Assembly (NCBI GenBank): GCA_019359125.1
Contig: JAHHHY010000009.1
Span: 186,001-250,000, forward strand
DNA from: Pleurocapsa minor GSE-CHR-MK 17-07R
GTDB taxonomy: Bacteria; Chloroflexota; Anaerolineae; Aggregatilineales; Phototrophicaceae
Reading direction: 5' to 3'
DNA length: 64,000 nt
Shown here: positions 11,301-20,962 of the stretch, piece after piece
How the letters are laid out: the number at the start of each line of letters is the position of its first letter
Position numbering within the stretch: position 1 is the first letter of the stretch
Program-made: the position numbers and the translations under genes
The notes under the pieces: model-generated
Told to the model about the DNA's origin: nothing
Database searches by the model: none
Seen by the model: only the letters and a program-made list of their open reading frames with translations

Positions 11301-13921
11301 GCACCCTGCTGCTGACCATTCAGCGCCAGCGCGTACAGCGGGCCTTTGTGCTGCCCGTTCACTCGTCAGAGCCGCTCACCTTTGAGCTGCCCCTCGGAAA
11401 TGAGGATGCACCAAATATCTATGTCACCGGCACCTTTGTGCAGGGCGTGCAGTCAGAAAATGACAGTCCGTCGTATGCAGTAACCAGTCTTGCCCTGGGC
11501 GTGGAACCACTGCATCGCCTGCTGAACGTAGAGATCAGCGCATCAACTACGACAGCCGCGCCGGGAGAAACTGTCACTTTTGACGTTCGCGTGACCGACC
11601 AGCGCGGTATTCCCGTGGTTGCCGAACTGGGGATGGCACTCGTGGATGAAGCGATTCTCTCCCTGTGGCCACCTTACAGCCCGTCGCTGGTGGAAACTTT
11701 TTATGGCTGGCAGTCCAACCAGGTGACATGGGACATCTCGCTGTGCGGGCTGATCGATGATCTGGTCGATACTTTGGGGCCGCCAGGCATGGGGGGCGGT
11801 GGCGGTGGGTCTGATACCAGCACACCGACCAGCATTGACCCGCGCCAGGACTTTGAAGTAACACCGCTTTGGCTGCCCAATGTCTTCACCGATGAAAATG
11901 GTTCTGCGTCGGCCAGCGTGGTCCTGCCCGACAACCTAACGCGCTGGCGCTTCGATGTGCGGGCGGTTTCCCTGTCCACGCTGGTGGGACAGGCGGACAT
12001 GACCATCACCTCATCGCTGCCCTTTTTTATTCGTCCCCAGACGCCACGCTTTCTGGTCGCAGGAGATATTGTCGAGCTGGCCATGTTCGCCCACAACCAG
12101 ACAGATACTGCGCAGACGGTGACCGCCTCTCTCGTGGCTGACGGTGTGACGCTGCTGGACGATGCCGAACAAATCGTGACCCTGCCGCCATTTTCACAGC
12201 AGCGTATCATGTGGCTGGCGCAGGTGAACGACACGGATGGTGTTGAACTGACCTTTGCTGCCGGAAATGGGTCTGTGCAGGATTCAGCCCGACCGAACCT
12301 GCCTGATAACCGTATTCCTGTGTTTGCCTACACCGCCACCGAGACGGTTGCCACAGCGGGATTCCTGGATGGTGAGGGAACGGTAACGGAGCGTATCGTG
12401 CCGCCGAAAGATGCTCTGGAGAGCGAGCTTATCGTCTCGCTGACATCATCTCTTGTGGATACCGCGCTGGCGGCGGAAAATGCCTACCCCCTGTCAGCGT
12501 ATGATACCAGCGATCGGATGATTGCCCGGCTGATGATCAATACGGCGCTGTATCAGGTCAGCCCATCGGCCACACTGGCTGAAGAGGTCGAGCGTGATAT
12601 TCAGGCGCTGCTTGATCGGAGAGAGGGCCTAAACAGGTTGTGGGCATGGGCCTCGAATGGACCTGATTCTCCGGTTCTCTCCGGGTATGCGACGATTGCA
12701 CTCTCACAGGCCGCAGATGCCGGATTCGACAGCGCAGATGGGCCCGCTCAGGTCGGCTGTAGTCTGCTGTTTAACAGCTATGGCTTGCCTGCGCTGGATG
12801 GCGCGGCGGCAGACGCGACGTTCAACACCGTCGCCCTGGCGCAGTATGTGTACACCATTTGCGAACGAGAGAACCGCGATGAGATCATGAAGCTGTATGA
12901 TTTTCGTGATCGCCTGTCCCCTGCTGCCCAGGGTCTGCTGCTCCTTACCGTGGCTGAAGAGATGCCGGAAATTGCCGATGTCGTCACGAATGGGCTGTTG
13001 GCCAGCGCGCTGATGACGGCCACAGGTACGCATTGGGAGGGGGAAAACAGGGCGCTGTGGGATACCGATACCCTGACCACATCGCTGGTGCTGTCTGCGC
13101 TGATGGAAACATCGATGGGGACTGAATTCCTGCCGGCTGTCCTGCGCTGGCTGACGACAGCCCGAACCGGGGATATCTGGTCATCGCCGTTGGAAACAGC
13201 CTGGAGTGTACGGGCGCTGGTTACATATGCGCGTCAGTATGAAGCGCCATCGGCGGAGTATCAGGTCGGGGTGTCGCTGGACGAGACACAGATTGTTCCC
13301 ACACGGCCAGCAGCAGGGCTGTCCGAGCAGTTTGTACTGCCGCTTAACCCGCAGCAATATGCGCTCACGCTGGAGCGCGGCGCTGGTGATGGCACGCTGT
13401 ACTACACCGCTGCGCTTCAGTCTACGCTGGAAGCTGCCACTGCACCGTCTGTGTCGCGCGGTACGACGGTGGTGCGCGAATATCTCAATGCTGAAGGTGA
13501 ACTCATCTCCTCTGTGCGCCTGGGCGATACTGTCTTTGTCCGGCTGACAGTGTTGGCGCCGCAGGATATCTATTATTTCGTGCTGAATGATGCCTTGCCG
13601 GCCGGGCTGGCCGCTGACGATCCCTCCCTGATCAATACACCGACCAGTGGTATTTCGATTGTACGGTCACTTCCGCAGGATGACCTGCAATGGTATTTCG
13701 GCGCCAGTGCGTTCTCACGTAGCGTTTTTACTGACACGAATGTGTTGTTCTATGCCGATGTGCTGCCAGCGGGCACCTATATTGTGACCTACGAAGCACG
13801 GGCCGGGGCAGCGGGGCAGTTCCAGGCGATGCCCACACATGCCTATGCCTCGGTTACGCCTGATGTTTTTGGACGCAGCGCGGGGGCTGCTTTCAACGTG
13901 TTATCGCATGATGCGCCGTAG
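8360..13921 (+). CDS. secreted bacterial alpha-2-macroglobulin-like protein (MG domains) lacking thioester motif
   Basis: Signal peptide MRLAIFVIVLLALCANGANAQ; YRPGETVYFRGVLRD, A2M region WLPNVFTDENGSASASVVLPDNLTRWRFDVRAVS; GTG at 8351 is an alternative start. Confidence 0.85.
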   Translation: MRLAIFVIVLLALCANGANAQTEISLVQRIPDAGAVNIATDGAITVVFSQPVIALLGIEDSAALPDPVNIIPDIAGTGEWLNTVIWRFTPDEPFPASSVITVETDPSFRSAEGDAIAADRWQFTTRTPRINYVELYDGEGPKRAETPLGLDWSIVLGFSQPIDPRAFVQLIALRDADGAPVLMTYEQPNDRSILVNPVDLLEMDEEYTIFVSDIRDGQRLLEAPFTQTFRTIPFPSVVSVYPEADRHISIDEVASGAQMQFATTMDLDSLRGLLQLEPDTVAWQPRADRYDLSKFYIDFEPTVGETYTITLLPGALDVYGNAITSEITWSFTVTEPLPLQISLHAYPVIRNSFSVTNAYREDTRMAMRVSGDEDLIGTMELYRAGDIAESMGAVPEEDASYPRESLVRALSENGDLVRTWQQTFNGGGGMTSSEILLAGETGGRLEPGLYVVQTDFSPTDPDSRIRDSNLLLAVSTAILTVQRGPTETLVWVTDMETGLPVRAALVSVYGLDSTPARAYTDHNGIARVAKVTLPEPGCYFECYPRDYVMVTAEAPGVYGAWYTEYVIFAQAEVGNLYTDRSVYRPGETVYFRGVLRDRADMTYTIPQDRQIVMQICTQGNLCLTDSEGLFRRNVTISSMGTFNGSVTLPEDAPPGEYFIETDSGFVPYENISCWDSFFGEPYCDSYPSRGTQFRVATFETPEFEMTAAPAAPEGMQGEPLGVVVNATLFSGGPLQDAAVTWRISAYARAFQYEDYAFADPEVGGGYYGDNRAMQMTLTTGADGSAIIPTEQITGAAPLQVQMHVQVAEGAESHDANLDFYLHSTDVYVGLRRPQARAEQGSEVALDVITVTRDRQIAPNRPVAYTVEHLRREQRPGDMYGYYVIETIVTPVSSGRVMTGHDGSASIPVLLEEVGRYRVRAETLDDEGRLHSSVIEIAVGPDPVIPFQAVTYEDKTFAITPDRAGYRPGDTARLSIQTPGSGTLLLTIQRQRVQRAFVLPVHSSEPLTFELPLGNEDAPNIYVTGTFVQGVQSENDSPSYAVTSLALGVEPLHRLLNVEISASTTTAAPGETVTFDVRVTDQRGIPVVAELGMALVDEAILSLWPPYSPSLVETFYGWQSNQVTWDISLCGLIDDLVDTLGPPGMGGGGGGSDTSTPTSIDPRQDFEVTPLWLPNVFTDENGSASASVVLPDNLTRWRFDVRAVSLSTLVGQADMTITSSLPFFIRPQTPRFLVAGDIVELAMFAHNQTDTAQTVTASLVADGVTLLDDAEQIVTLPPFSQQRIMWLAQVNDTDGVELTFAAGNGSVQDSARPNLPDNRIPVFAYTATETVATAGFLDGEGTVTERIVPPKDALESELIVSLTSSLVDTALAAENAYPLSAYDTSDRMIARLMINTALYQVSPSATLAEEVERDIQALLDRREGLNRLWAWASNGPDSPVLSGYATIALSQAADAGFDSADGPAQVGCSLLFNSYGLPALDGAAADATFNTVALAQYVYTICERENRDEIMKLYDFRDRLSPAAQGLLLLTVAEEMPEIADVVTNGLLASALMTATGTHWEGENRALWDTDTLTTSLVLSALMETSMGTEFLPAVLRWLTTARTGDIWSSPLETAWSVRALVTYARQYEAPSAEYQVGVSLDETQIVPTRPAAGLSEQFVLPLNPQQYALTLERGAGDGTLYYTAALQSTLEAATAPSVSRGTTVVREYLNAEGELISSVRLGDTVFVRLTVLAPQDIYYFVLNDALPAGLAADDPSLINTPTSGISIVRSLPQDDLQWYFGASAFSRSVFTDTNVLFYADVLPAGTYIVTYEARAGAAGQFQAMPTHAYASVTPDVFGRSAGAAFNVLSHDAP

Positions 13922-13999
13922 GGCCTCCCACAACCCGGCAGGCGTCATGCCAGCGCGGTATACTCTGGCGCATATCTATCCAAACGGAGCAAGCCCGCC

Positions 14000-14917
14000 A
14001 TGAAGATGATCCCTGTTGCCCATACGGACCTGAACGTCTCGGAGATTGCGCTGGGCTGCATGCGCATCAATGAGCTGACCAACCCGCAGATCGTGCATCT
14101 GGTGCAGACGGCGATGGAAGGGGGCATCAATTTCTTCGACCATGCCGATATCTATGGCGGCGGCGACTGCGAGACGAAATTTGCCGAGGCGCTGGGCATG
14201 ACTCCGCGCTTGCGCGAGACGATGCTGCTGCAATCCAAATGCGGCATCCGCAAAGGCATGTTTGACTTCTCGAAGGAACACATCCTGAATGCGGTCGATG
14301 GCATCCTGAAACGCCTGCAAACCGACTATCTGGATGCGCTGCTGCTGCATCGCCCGGACGCGCTGGTGGAGCCGGAAGAAGTGGCTGAGGCCTTCACCCT
14401 GCTGCATGACAGCGGCAAGGTGCGCCATTTCGGCGTGAGCAACCAGAACCCGATGCAGATTGAGCTGCTGAAGAAATTCGTCATCCAGCCGATCGTGTTC
14501 AACCAGCTCCAGTTCAGCATCACCAATTCCGGCATGGTCGACGCCGGCATCAACGTGAACATGGAAATTGACGCCTCGATCGACCGCGACGGGAGCATTC
14601 TCGATTACTGCCGCCTGCACGACATCACCATTCAGCCGTGGTCACCGTTCCAGTACGGCTTTTTTGAAGGCGTGTTTCTGGATAACGACAAATTTCCAGA
14701 GCTGAACCGCGTGATCAACAGGCTGGCCGAGGCCAAAGGCGTCGCCAACACGGCCATCGCGATTGCCTGGATTCTGCGCCATCCCGCGCGGATGCAGCCG
14801 ATCCTGGGCACCACCAACGCCGAACGCGTGAAGGCGATCTGCAAGGCGTCTGATATCACGCTGTCGCGCCAGGAATGGTACGAGATTTATCTGGCGGCAG
14901 GGAACACGCTGCCCTGA
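14000..14917 (+). CDS. aldo/keto reductase (YdhF-like)
   Basis: GINFFDHADIYGGG, LQSKCGI, LLLHRPDALVEPEEV, FGVSNQNPMQIELL. Confidence 0.9.
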   Translation: MKMIPVAHTDLNVSEIALGCMRINELTNPQIVHLVQTAMEGGINFFDHADIYGGGDCETKFAEALGMTPRLRETMLLQSKCGIRKGMFDFSKEHILNAVDGILKRLQTDYLDALLLHRPDALVEPEEVAEAFTLLHDSGKVRHFGVSNQNPMQIELLKKFVIQPIVFNQLQFSITNSGMVDAGINVNMEIDASIDRDGSILDYCRLHDITIQPWSPFQYGFFEGVFLDNDKFPELNRVINRLAEAKGVANTAIAIAWILRHPARMQPILGTTNAERVKAICKASDITLSRQEWYEIYLAAGNTLP

Positions 14918-14945
14918 TGCTGCTTCACGATACTGGCACAAAAAA

Positions 14946-14990
14946 ACAGCTTCCCCACGAGATATCATGCGGGGAAGCTGTCTTTTTGTG
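14946..14990 (+). terminator. intrinsic terminator after aldo/keto reductase
   Basis: ACAGCTTCCCC - 14 nt - GGGGAAGCTGT followed by CTTTTTG. Confidence 0.8.
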
Positions 14991-15006
14991 AAAACGTCAA
15001 CCGGCC

Positions 15007-15399
15007 TCAGGCAGCCGCAGGACGCCGCGACAGCACCCACGCGATCAGCAGGCCAGCGGCTGCGGCAAACAGCAGCCACGCGGCGCCGTGCAGCGCATGC
15101 GTGGTGCTTTCGCCATAGGCCTGTGGCAGCCACGAGAGCACGATGCCATCGATGGTGATGGCGGTGAAGGTCATGATGGCGACCGGCTCCAGCATCTGGC
15201 GCATGGGCACGCGGCTGACGGCGCTGGCAATCAGCAGGCTCCCATACAGCAGCGGGTAGCTGGCGATATACATCACGATCAGCACGGGGCTTTCGGCGCT
15301 GAATACCCCCGGCCCGGCGATGCGGATAATCAGCAGGCCACCGAGCCAGAAGGCAACGCCAAGCGCCATAAAGAGGAGAACCTTCGGTGTTTTGAGCAT
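15007..15399 (-). CDS. small integral membrane protein (DUF5367-like, tentative)
   Basis: MLKTPKVLLFMALGVAFWLGGLLIIRI...; 4 hydrophobic segments; internal ATG at 15399. Confidence 0.55.
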   Translation of the reverse strand: MLKTPKVLLFMALGVAFWLGGLLIIRIAGPGVFSAESPVLIVMYIASYPLLYGSLLIASAVSRVPMRQMLEPVAIMTFTAITIDGIVLSWLPQAYGESTTHALHGAAWLLFAAAAGLLIAWVLSRRPAAA

Positions 15400-15568
15400 G
15401 GGCACACATCCTGTTGTGAGCGTGAAACTCGATGCCCCCAGTGTGCGGCTTGCCGCAGGGGCAGGGTCAAGCGGGCAGGATGAGGCTGTGATGAGCACAT
15501 GACAGGAAAGGCAGCAGGGCAGCAGCGTTCATATGCGCGCTGCTGCCCTGCCCATGACAAAAGTAGCC

Positions 15569-16651
15569 TTATGGGGTGGTGGACGGCGCAACGAGCAGGA
15601 TCATCGGCGAGAAGGCCAGATCGCCTTCGTCAGCGGTGCGGTCTGGCAGCAGGGTAATCACCAGGTCGCGCATCGGCAGCACACGCCCGATCCACGAGAT
15701 TTGCTGCTGGCTGGTCGGGCCTGCCCCGGCGATATAGGTCACAAATGTGACCGCGCCGCTGGGGAGGGTCACCCAGTCACTGGTGGCGCCGATGGCCAGG
15801 GAGGGCACAATCTCGACGTTGCCGGGGATCATAAAGACCTGAAGCGTCTCGCTGTAGTTGTTGACAAACTGCACCCGTGAGACATTCCCCGGGCTGCTGA
15901 ACGAGATCAGCTGAACGGGCTGGCTGCCGTCGGTGCTGCCCATAATCATCAGGGTGGTCAGCGCGCCGCCGCGCAGCGCTACGGGGACATCGGCCACCAG
16001 CGTTGTGCCATCGGCGGACGTGACATTCAGCGCATAATCGCCGGGGACACGGTCTGAATCGACCACGCCGAACCAACCCATGCCCTGGCCGAAGGTTTCA
16101 CCAGTGCTGTCTGTGACTGTCAGTGCCGGGCCGCCCGGAATGAAATTGACGAGGCGCACCCGCGCCACATCGGCATTGATATTGTCGCGCAGCAGGTTGA
16201 TGGGCTCAAGCTGAAGCGAGACATTCGCTTCCAAACCGGCAAAAGCCACCAGCCATGTGGTGTTGTTCTGGAAATTCCAGCTGGTCGTCGCGAGGATTTC
16301 GCCAGCCACGCCAGACCCTGCGCTGCGCACCGAGATCGCATGTTGGCCCGCAGGCAGCAGCACGAAGCCGGTTTCGCTGCCAAACGCGAGGCCCGCCGCC
16401 ACCTGGGTGTCGCCCAGGTCGCGCACATACACGTCGACCGGGCCGTAATCGGCAGTCGTGTGGGCAAAACGAACGAGCGCCACCTGGCTATCCGCCGTCA
16501 GATTCCACGGATTGGTCGTCACCATGGAGAGTTCATCGGTCACCGCCACGTCGGGTGTGCTTTCAGGACTCGGTGTTTCTTCCTGGGCATAGACTGAAAA
16601 AGAGGCCAGGCAGATAAATGCCACGGCCAGCGATAAGATCCATTTACGCAT
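15569..16651 (-). CDS. DUF4397 domain-containing secreted protein
   Basis: Signal peptide MRKWILSLAVAFICLASFSVYAQ; VALVRFAHTTADYGPVDVYVRDLGDTQVAAGLAFGSETGFVLLPAGQHAISVRSAG repeats. Confidence 0.85.
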   Translation of the reverse strand: MRKWILSLAVAFICLASFSVYAQEETPSPESTPDVAVTDELSMVTTNPWNLTADSQVALVRFAHTTADYGPVDVYVRDLGDTQVAAGLAFGSETGFVLLPAGQHAISVRSAGSGVAGEILATTSWNFQNNTTWLVAFAGLEANVSLQLEPINLLRDNINADVARVRLVNFIPGGPALTVTDSTGETFGQGMGWFGVVDSDRVPGDYALNVTSADGTTLVADVPVALRGGALTTLMIMGSTDGSQPVQLISFSSPGNVSRVQFVNNYSETLQVFMIPGNVEIVPSLAIGATSDWVTLPSGAVTFVTYIAGAGPTSQQQISWIGRVLPMRDLVITLLPDRTADEGDLAFSPMILLVAPSTTP

Positions 16652-16841
16652 GTTGTGTCCCCCTGTTGGAGCAATGATGGTAACGCCGGGTGGGACGCTG
16701 TCACCAAAAGCAACAGTCCGTCCTATATTCAGTATAGCCCTAACAGGGGCATTGGCAGTCCGCTGGCCGGGGGATACGCGTATCGGCCACCTGATTCATC
16801 TTTGCGATTACAGGTCTTCCGCAGGCCTGACTGACGTTGAT

Positions 16842-18116
16842 TCAACCGGATTTTTGTTTCAGCAGCGTATCAATCATCTGCACTGCGACGCCCACGCCAT
16901 TCTCATCCGCCATGGCAGCGCGCAGAACGGCTGCGTTTCGCTGCATCACTGTATCGGTCACCATCACGCGAATCGCGTCGGCCAGCTTATCCGCCGTCAG
17001 GCGCGAGAACGGTACCGGGGCAGGTCCTACGCCCAGCACATGCGTGCGACCGCCCCAGAACGGCTGGTCGGCTGTGAAGGGCACCACCATCGACGGCACG
17101 CCTGACCGCAGCGCCAGGCCTGTCGTGCCTGAGCCGCCATGGTGAATGACCGCCGCCATGCGCGGGAACAGCCAGGCATAGGGCGCGTAGTCCAGCGGAA
17201 AAACAGTGTCCGGCAGACTTGCCGCCCCCAGCTTCGCCCAGCCGGCATGCAGCAGGCCGCGCCTGCCGCTTTGCCTGAGCGCGTCGAGGATGAGCGCCGT
17301 GGTCTGGCTCGGATCGGGCACAGGCATGCTGCCGAAGCCGATGAATACCGGCGCATCGCCCGACGCCAGGAATGCCAGCAGCTCGGCTGACGGCTGCCAC
17401 TCAGGCTCGTCCAGCGTCCAGTAGCCCGTGGTGTGCACGTGCGCGCCCCATTCCGGCTGGGTGGGAATCACGTGGGTGCTGAAGCCCTGCACCACCGGCA
17501 CGCGCTCGCGCCGCATCCGGCGCATATTGCCCCACCAGAACGAGGCCGGCGGCAGGCCCAGCCCGCGTCGAAAGGCGTTGATCGGTTTGCGGAAAGGCTG
17601 CCAGGCAAGCTGCTGGCCGAGGTAATACGTCAGGCGGTTATACCACGGGCCCAGTGACATCTGGCTGGGCAGCAGCGATAGCGGCCATGCCCCGGTGATC
17701 TCCTGCGGGATGACCGACAGCGCGATATACGGCACGCCCAGATGCTCGGCCAGGTCGTAGCCATAAAAGCCGCCGGGAAGCTGGCTGAGGATCGCGTCTG
17801 AGTCGCGCAGGGCATCCGAGGAAAATGACCTGCCGTAGCTCTCGGTGATCGCGCCGAAGGTCTTCATGATGCCGCGATACATCGACAGCAGACGGAGTCC
17901 GTTTCCCTTCATCTGGCCCAGCATCATCTCGTTGGTCAGCGCCTGGGCATCGCCCGCGATGCCGAAGAATTCCAGCCCCTGCCCGCGCACCATCGGCTCG
18001 AAGTCCTCCAGCGTGACGATGCGCACCGCATAGCCGGCCTCCAGCAGCCCGCGCCCCAGCGCGACGCACGGCTGCACATCTCCGCGTGACCCCACCGCAA
18101 TGATGGTTAGTTTCAT
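16842..18116 (-). CDS. MGT-type glycosyltransferase (GT1/GT28-like)
   Basis: MKLTIIAVGSRGDVQPCVALGRGL, C-terminal HHGGSGTTGLALRSGVPSMVVPFTADQPFWG. Confidence 0.9.
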   Translation of the reverse strand: MKLTIIAVGSRGDVQPCVALGRGLLEAGYAVRIVTLEDFEPMVRGQGLEFFGIAGDAQALTNEMMLGQMKGNGLRLLSMYRGIMKTFGAITESYGRSFSSDALRDSDAILSQLPGGFYGYDLAEHLGVPYIALSVIPQEITGAWPLSLLPSQMSLGPWYNRLTYYLGQQLAWQPFRKPINAFRRGLGLPPASFWWGNMRRMRRERVPVVQGFSTHVIPTQPEWGAHVHTTGYWTLDEPEWQPSAELLAFLASGDAPVFIGFGSMPVPDPSQTTALILDALRQSGRRGLLHAGWAKLGAASLPDTVFPLDYAPYAWLFPRMAAVIHHGGSGTTGLALRSGVPSMVVPFTADQPFWGGRTHVLGVGPAPVPFSRLTADKLADAIRVMVTDTVMQRNAAVLRAAMADENGVGVAVQMIDTLLKQKSG

Positions 18117-19381
18117 CGTGTCACAGGCTCCGGCTGTTTCAGCAGCGATTCCACAAATTCTACCGCCATGCCCAGGCCATCTTCCGCAGAAATCTGGTTG
18201 CCCAGCGCAGATGCTTTGGCGCGCATGTCGCGGCTTTCGGTGGCTTCGCGGATGGCGGCCGCCAGCGCAGGCGCAGTCAGCTTCTTGCGTGGAATCGGTT
18301 TTGTCCCGACGCCCAGCTCATGCGCGCGCCTGCCCCAATAAGGCTGGTCGGCATTGTGTGGCACGACGACCGTGGGCACACCCGCGCGAAAACCGGATGC
18401 CGTTGTGCCGGAGCCGCCATGATGCACCACCGCCGCCATGCGCGGGAACAGCCAGCTGTGGGGCGCATATTTCAGCACATGAATGTCCTCGGGCACAGGG
18501 CCGATGCCCAGCCCGGCCCAGCCCGTGAGCAGCACGGCACGTTTGCCAGCCGCGCGCACGGCATCCACCAGCAGGCGCGTTGTGGCTTCCGGCCTGCTGT
18601 CTGGCATGCTGCCAAAACCAATATAGACAGGGGGATCGCCTGCATCCAGAAAATCCGTCAGCTCCTGCGGCGGCTTCCAGTCTGAATCATCGTCGAACAG
18701 GTAGCCAGTGACCTGCCAGTGCGGCGGCCAGTCGGCGGGGCGCTGAAACAGATGCCGGCTGACAGTAGTCAGCGCAGGCGTGGCCGCCAGCATGTCGCTG
18801 AATGCGCGGAAGCGGCTCTTGGGCACACCAAGCTGTTTGCCGATGGCATGACGCGCGCCAGCCAGCGTCATCCACTCCATGCGATGGATCATGCTGTAGC
18901 TGAGGCCGTGATACCACTGTGGGAAGGGAAACCAGCCCGGCGCGGCTGGCATCGCGGCGAAGGGGGCTTCACGGGTGGGATTCAGCGGCGCCGGATTGAT
19001 CAGGATCGTCCTCAGTCGATTGGCGCGCAGTACATCAAACAGCAGCGGAACGCCAAACTCGACGGTCATCAGCACGTCTGAATCGCGGGTTGCCTCCAGC
19101 GCCTCCATCCCCATCTGCGTCAGGATCGGGGTCACCAGCGTTCGCACCAGCTGCAACTGCCTCAGCAGCCCCACATCCATCATACTGGCGTTTTCTCTGG
19201 CGAACGTGTTGGTGTCCGTCGTGAGCGCGTGGAAACCCAGCCCACGAGCACGCACCCACGCTTCATACACCCTCGACGCCACCACCTGCACGTCGTGTCC
19301 TCCTGCCTGCAGCGCCATTCCCAGGACGACGTGCGGACGGATGTCTCCCCATGACCCATAGACAAAGATGCTGATGCGCAT
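18113..19381 (-). CDS. MGT-type glycosyltransferase (GT1/GT28-like), paralogue of downstream gene
   Basis: MRISIFVYGSWGDIRPHVVLGMAL, VHHGGSGTTASGFRAGVPTVVVPHNADQPYWG; 4-bp overlap with 16842..18116. Confidence 0.9.
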   Translation of the reverse strand: MRISIFVYGSWGDIRPHVVLGMALQAGGHDVQVVASRVYEAWVRARGLGFHALTTDTNTFARENASMMDVGLLRQLQLVRTLVTPILTQMGMEALEATRDSDVLMTVEFGVPLLFDVLRANRLRTILINPAPLNPTREAPFAAMPAAPGWFPFPQWYHGLSYSMIHRMEWMTLAGARHAIGKQLGVPKSRFRAFSDMLAATPALTTVSRHLFQRPADWPPHWQVTGYLFDDDSDWKPPQELTDFLDAGDPPVYIGFGSMPDSRPEATTRLLVDAVRAAGKRAVLLTGWAGLGIGPVPEDIHVLKYAPHSWLFPRMAAVVHHGGSGTTASGFRAGVPTVVVPHNADQPYWGRRAHELGVGTKPIPRKKLTAPALAAAIREATESRDMRAKASALGNQISAEDGLGMAVEFVESLLKQPEPVTR

Positions 19382-19652
19382 GGTGCGTCTCCTCCTTAAA
19401 TTAAGGATAACGACTGGATGCTCCGAACCCGTTGAGTCTATTATAAGGTCATAATTTTGTGCTGGGGGGAAGACATGGCGTGACAGGTCCAATGGCTGCT
19501 TTTGCCAGTTCCGGTGGCAGACCATGTGATGGCCATTGGTTTGGAAAGCATGCTCCGGGTGTGTTAATCTCGACGATATTCAGGCACAATTTTTCCTCAG
19601 TGCCACGTCTCTTAATCCGCACCACACAGCGTAGTGACAGGACAACTTCATT

Positions 19653-20660
19653 ATGGAATTTCGTCGTTTGGGAAAATCCGGTTTACAGGTGAGCGTGCTC
19701 AGCTTTGGCGCGTGGGTCACATTTGGCCAGCAGTATGGCGTGAATGAGGCACTCGAAATTATGGCGGCGGCCTATGACCGCGGCTGCAATTTCTTCGACA
19801 ATGCCGAGGCCTATGCCAAAGGCCAGGCCGAAACCATCATGGGCGAGGCGCTGACGAAATCCGGCTGGCGCCGCGACAGCTATATCGTGTCCAGCAAGGT
19901 GTTCGGCGGCTCGGTGGAGAAGCCGTCGCCGATTCAGCGCGGCCTGTCGCGCAAGCATGTGTACGAGGCCGCCTATCAGGCCATCGAGCGCCTGCAATGC
20001 GAGTATCTCGACCTGTATTTCTGCCATCGGCCGGACCCGCACACGCCGATTGAAGAAACCGTGCGCGCCATGACCGAGCTGATCCAGCGCGGTGATGTGC
20101 TGTACTGGGGCACCAGCGAATGGTCCGCGACCGAGCTGATGGAGGCCTATGCCGTCGCCCGCCAGTATGACCTGATTCCGCCGACGATGGAACAGCCGCA
20201 GTACAACATGTTCCACCGCTATCGCGTGGAGAACGAGTATGCGCGCCTGTATCACCCGGACACCATCGGCCTGGGCACGACCATCTGGTCGCCGCTGGCG
20301 AGCGGCCTGCTGACCGGCAAGTACAACGATGGTGTGCCCGCCGACGCGCGCATCAACCTGCCCGGTTATGAGTGGCTGAAGGCGATGTTTGAGAGCGAAA
20401 CCAGCAAGGCGCGCCTGGCCAAAGTGCCCGCGCTGGCGAAGATTGCCGCCGACATCGGCACGACGATGCCGAAGCTGGCGCTGGCCTGGTGCCTGAAGAA
20501 CCCGAACGTGAGCACGGTCATCACCGGCGCGTCGCGTGTGTCGCAGGTGGAGGAAAACTTCGACGCGCTGGCGGTGGTGCCGCTGCTGACCGACGACGTC
20601 ATGGCCGCCATCGAGGCCGTGCTGCAGAATAAAGAGCACAGCCTGCACGGGGCCAGCTAG
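19653..20660 (+). CDS. aldo/keto reductase, voltage-gated K+ channel beta-subunit-like
   Basis: [67 protein letters not shown]. Confidence 0.92.
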   Translation: MEFRRLGKSGLQVSVLSFGAWVTFGQQYGVNEALEIMAAAYDRGCNFFDNAEAYAKGQAETIMGEALTKSGWRRDSYIVSSKVFGGSVEKPSPIQRGLSRKHVYEAAYQAIERLQCEYLDLYFCHRPDPHTPIEETVRAMTELIQRGDVLYWGTSEWSATELMEAYAVARQYDLIPPTMEQPQYNMFHRYRVENEYARLYHPDTIGLGTTIWSPLASGLLTGKYNDGVPADARINLPGYEWLKAMFESETSKARLAKVPALAKIAADIGTTMPKLALAWCLKNPNVSTVITGASRVSQVEENFDALAVVPLLTDDVMAAIEAVLQNKEHSLHGAS

Positions 20661-20691
20661 CCCGCCGGATTTACAACAGTATCCACAACCC

Positions 20692-20731
20692 ACAGCCGCA
20701 GCGGGGAAACTTCCTCACTGCGGCTGTTTTT
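20692..20731 (+). terminator. intrinsic terminator after aldo/keto reductase
   Basis: ACAGCCGCAG...CTGCGGCTGT followed by TTTTTGTC. Confidence 0.8.
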
Positions 20732-20824
20732 GTCTTGAGTCTGATTTCTGTCCCCGGAAACCACCGATCACACGCCGGGTTGTTCAATTTATCCGATTGA
20801 CTGGACATTTGGCCGCCATTTGCC

Positions 20825-20853
20825 TTGACACGCCCCTGCTATCGCGCTATCTT
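20825..20853 (+). promoter_or_regulatory. sigma70-type promoter for sugar ABC operon
   Basis: TTGACA - 17 bp - TATCTT, ~110 bp upstream of the substrate-binding protein. Confidence 0.6.
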
Positions 20854-20962
20854 CGAGTTAATCTTCTGCTTATCTGTGACTTGTGATGGCCCTAAAAATG
20901 TTATTGACCACCGCAGGATAAGCAGGCGTGTAAAGGTAATCTTTTCATAAAGGAGCAATACC

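Noticed and set aside
19683-20693. 336-aa minus-strand ORF
   Set aside because: Antisense of the Kv-beta-like aldo/keto reductase.
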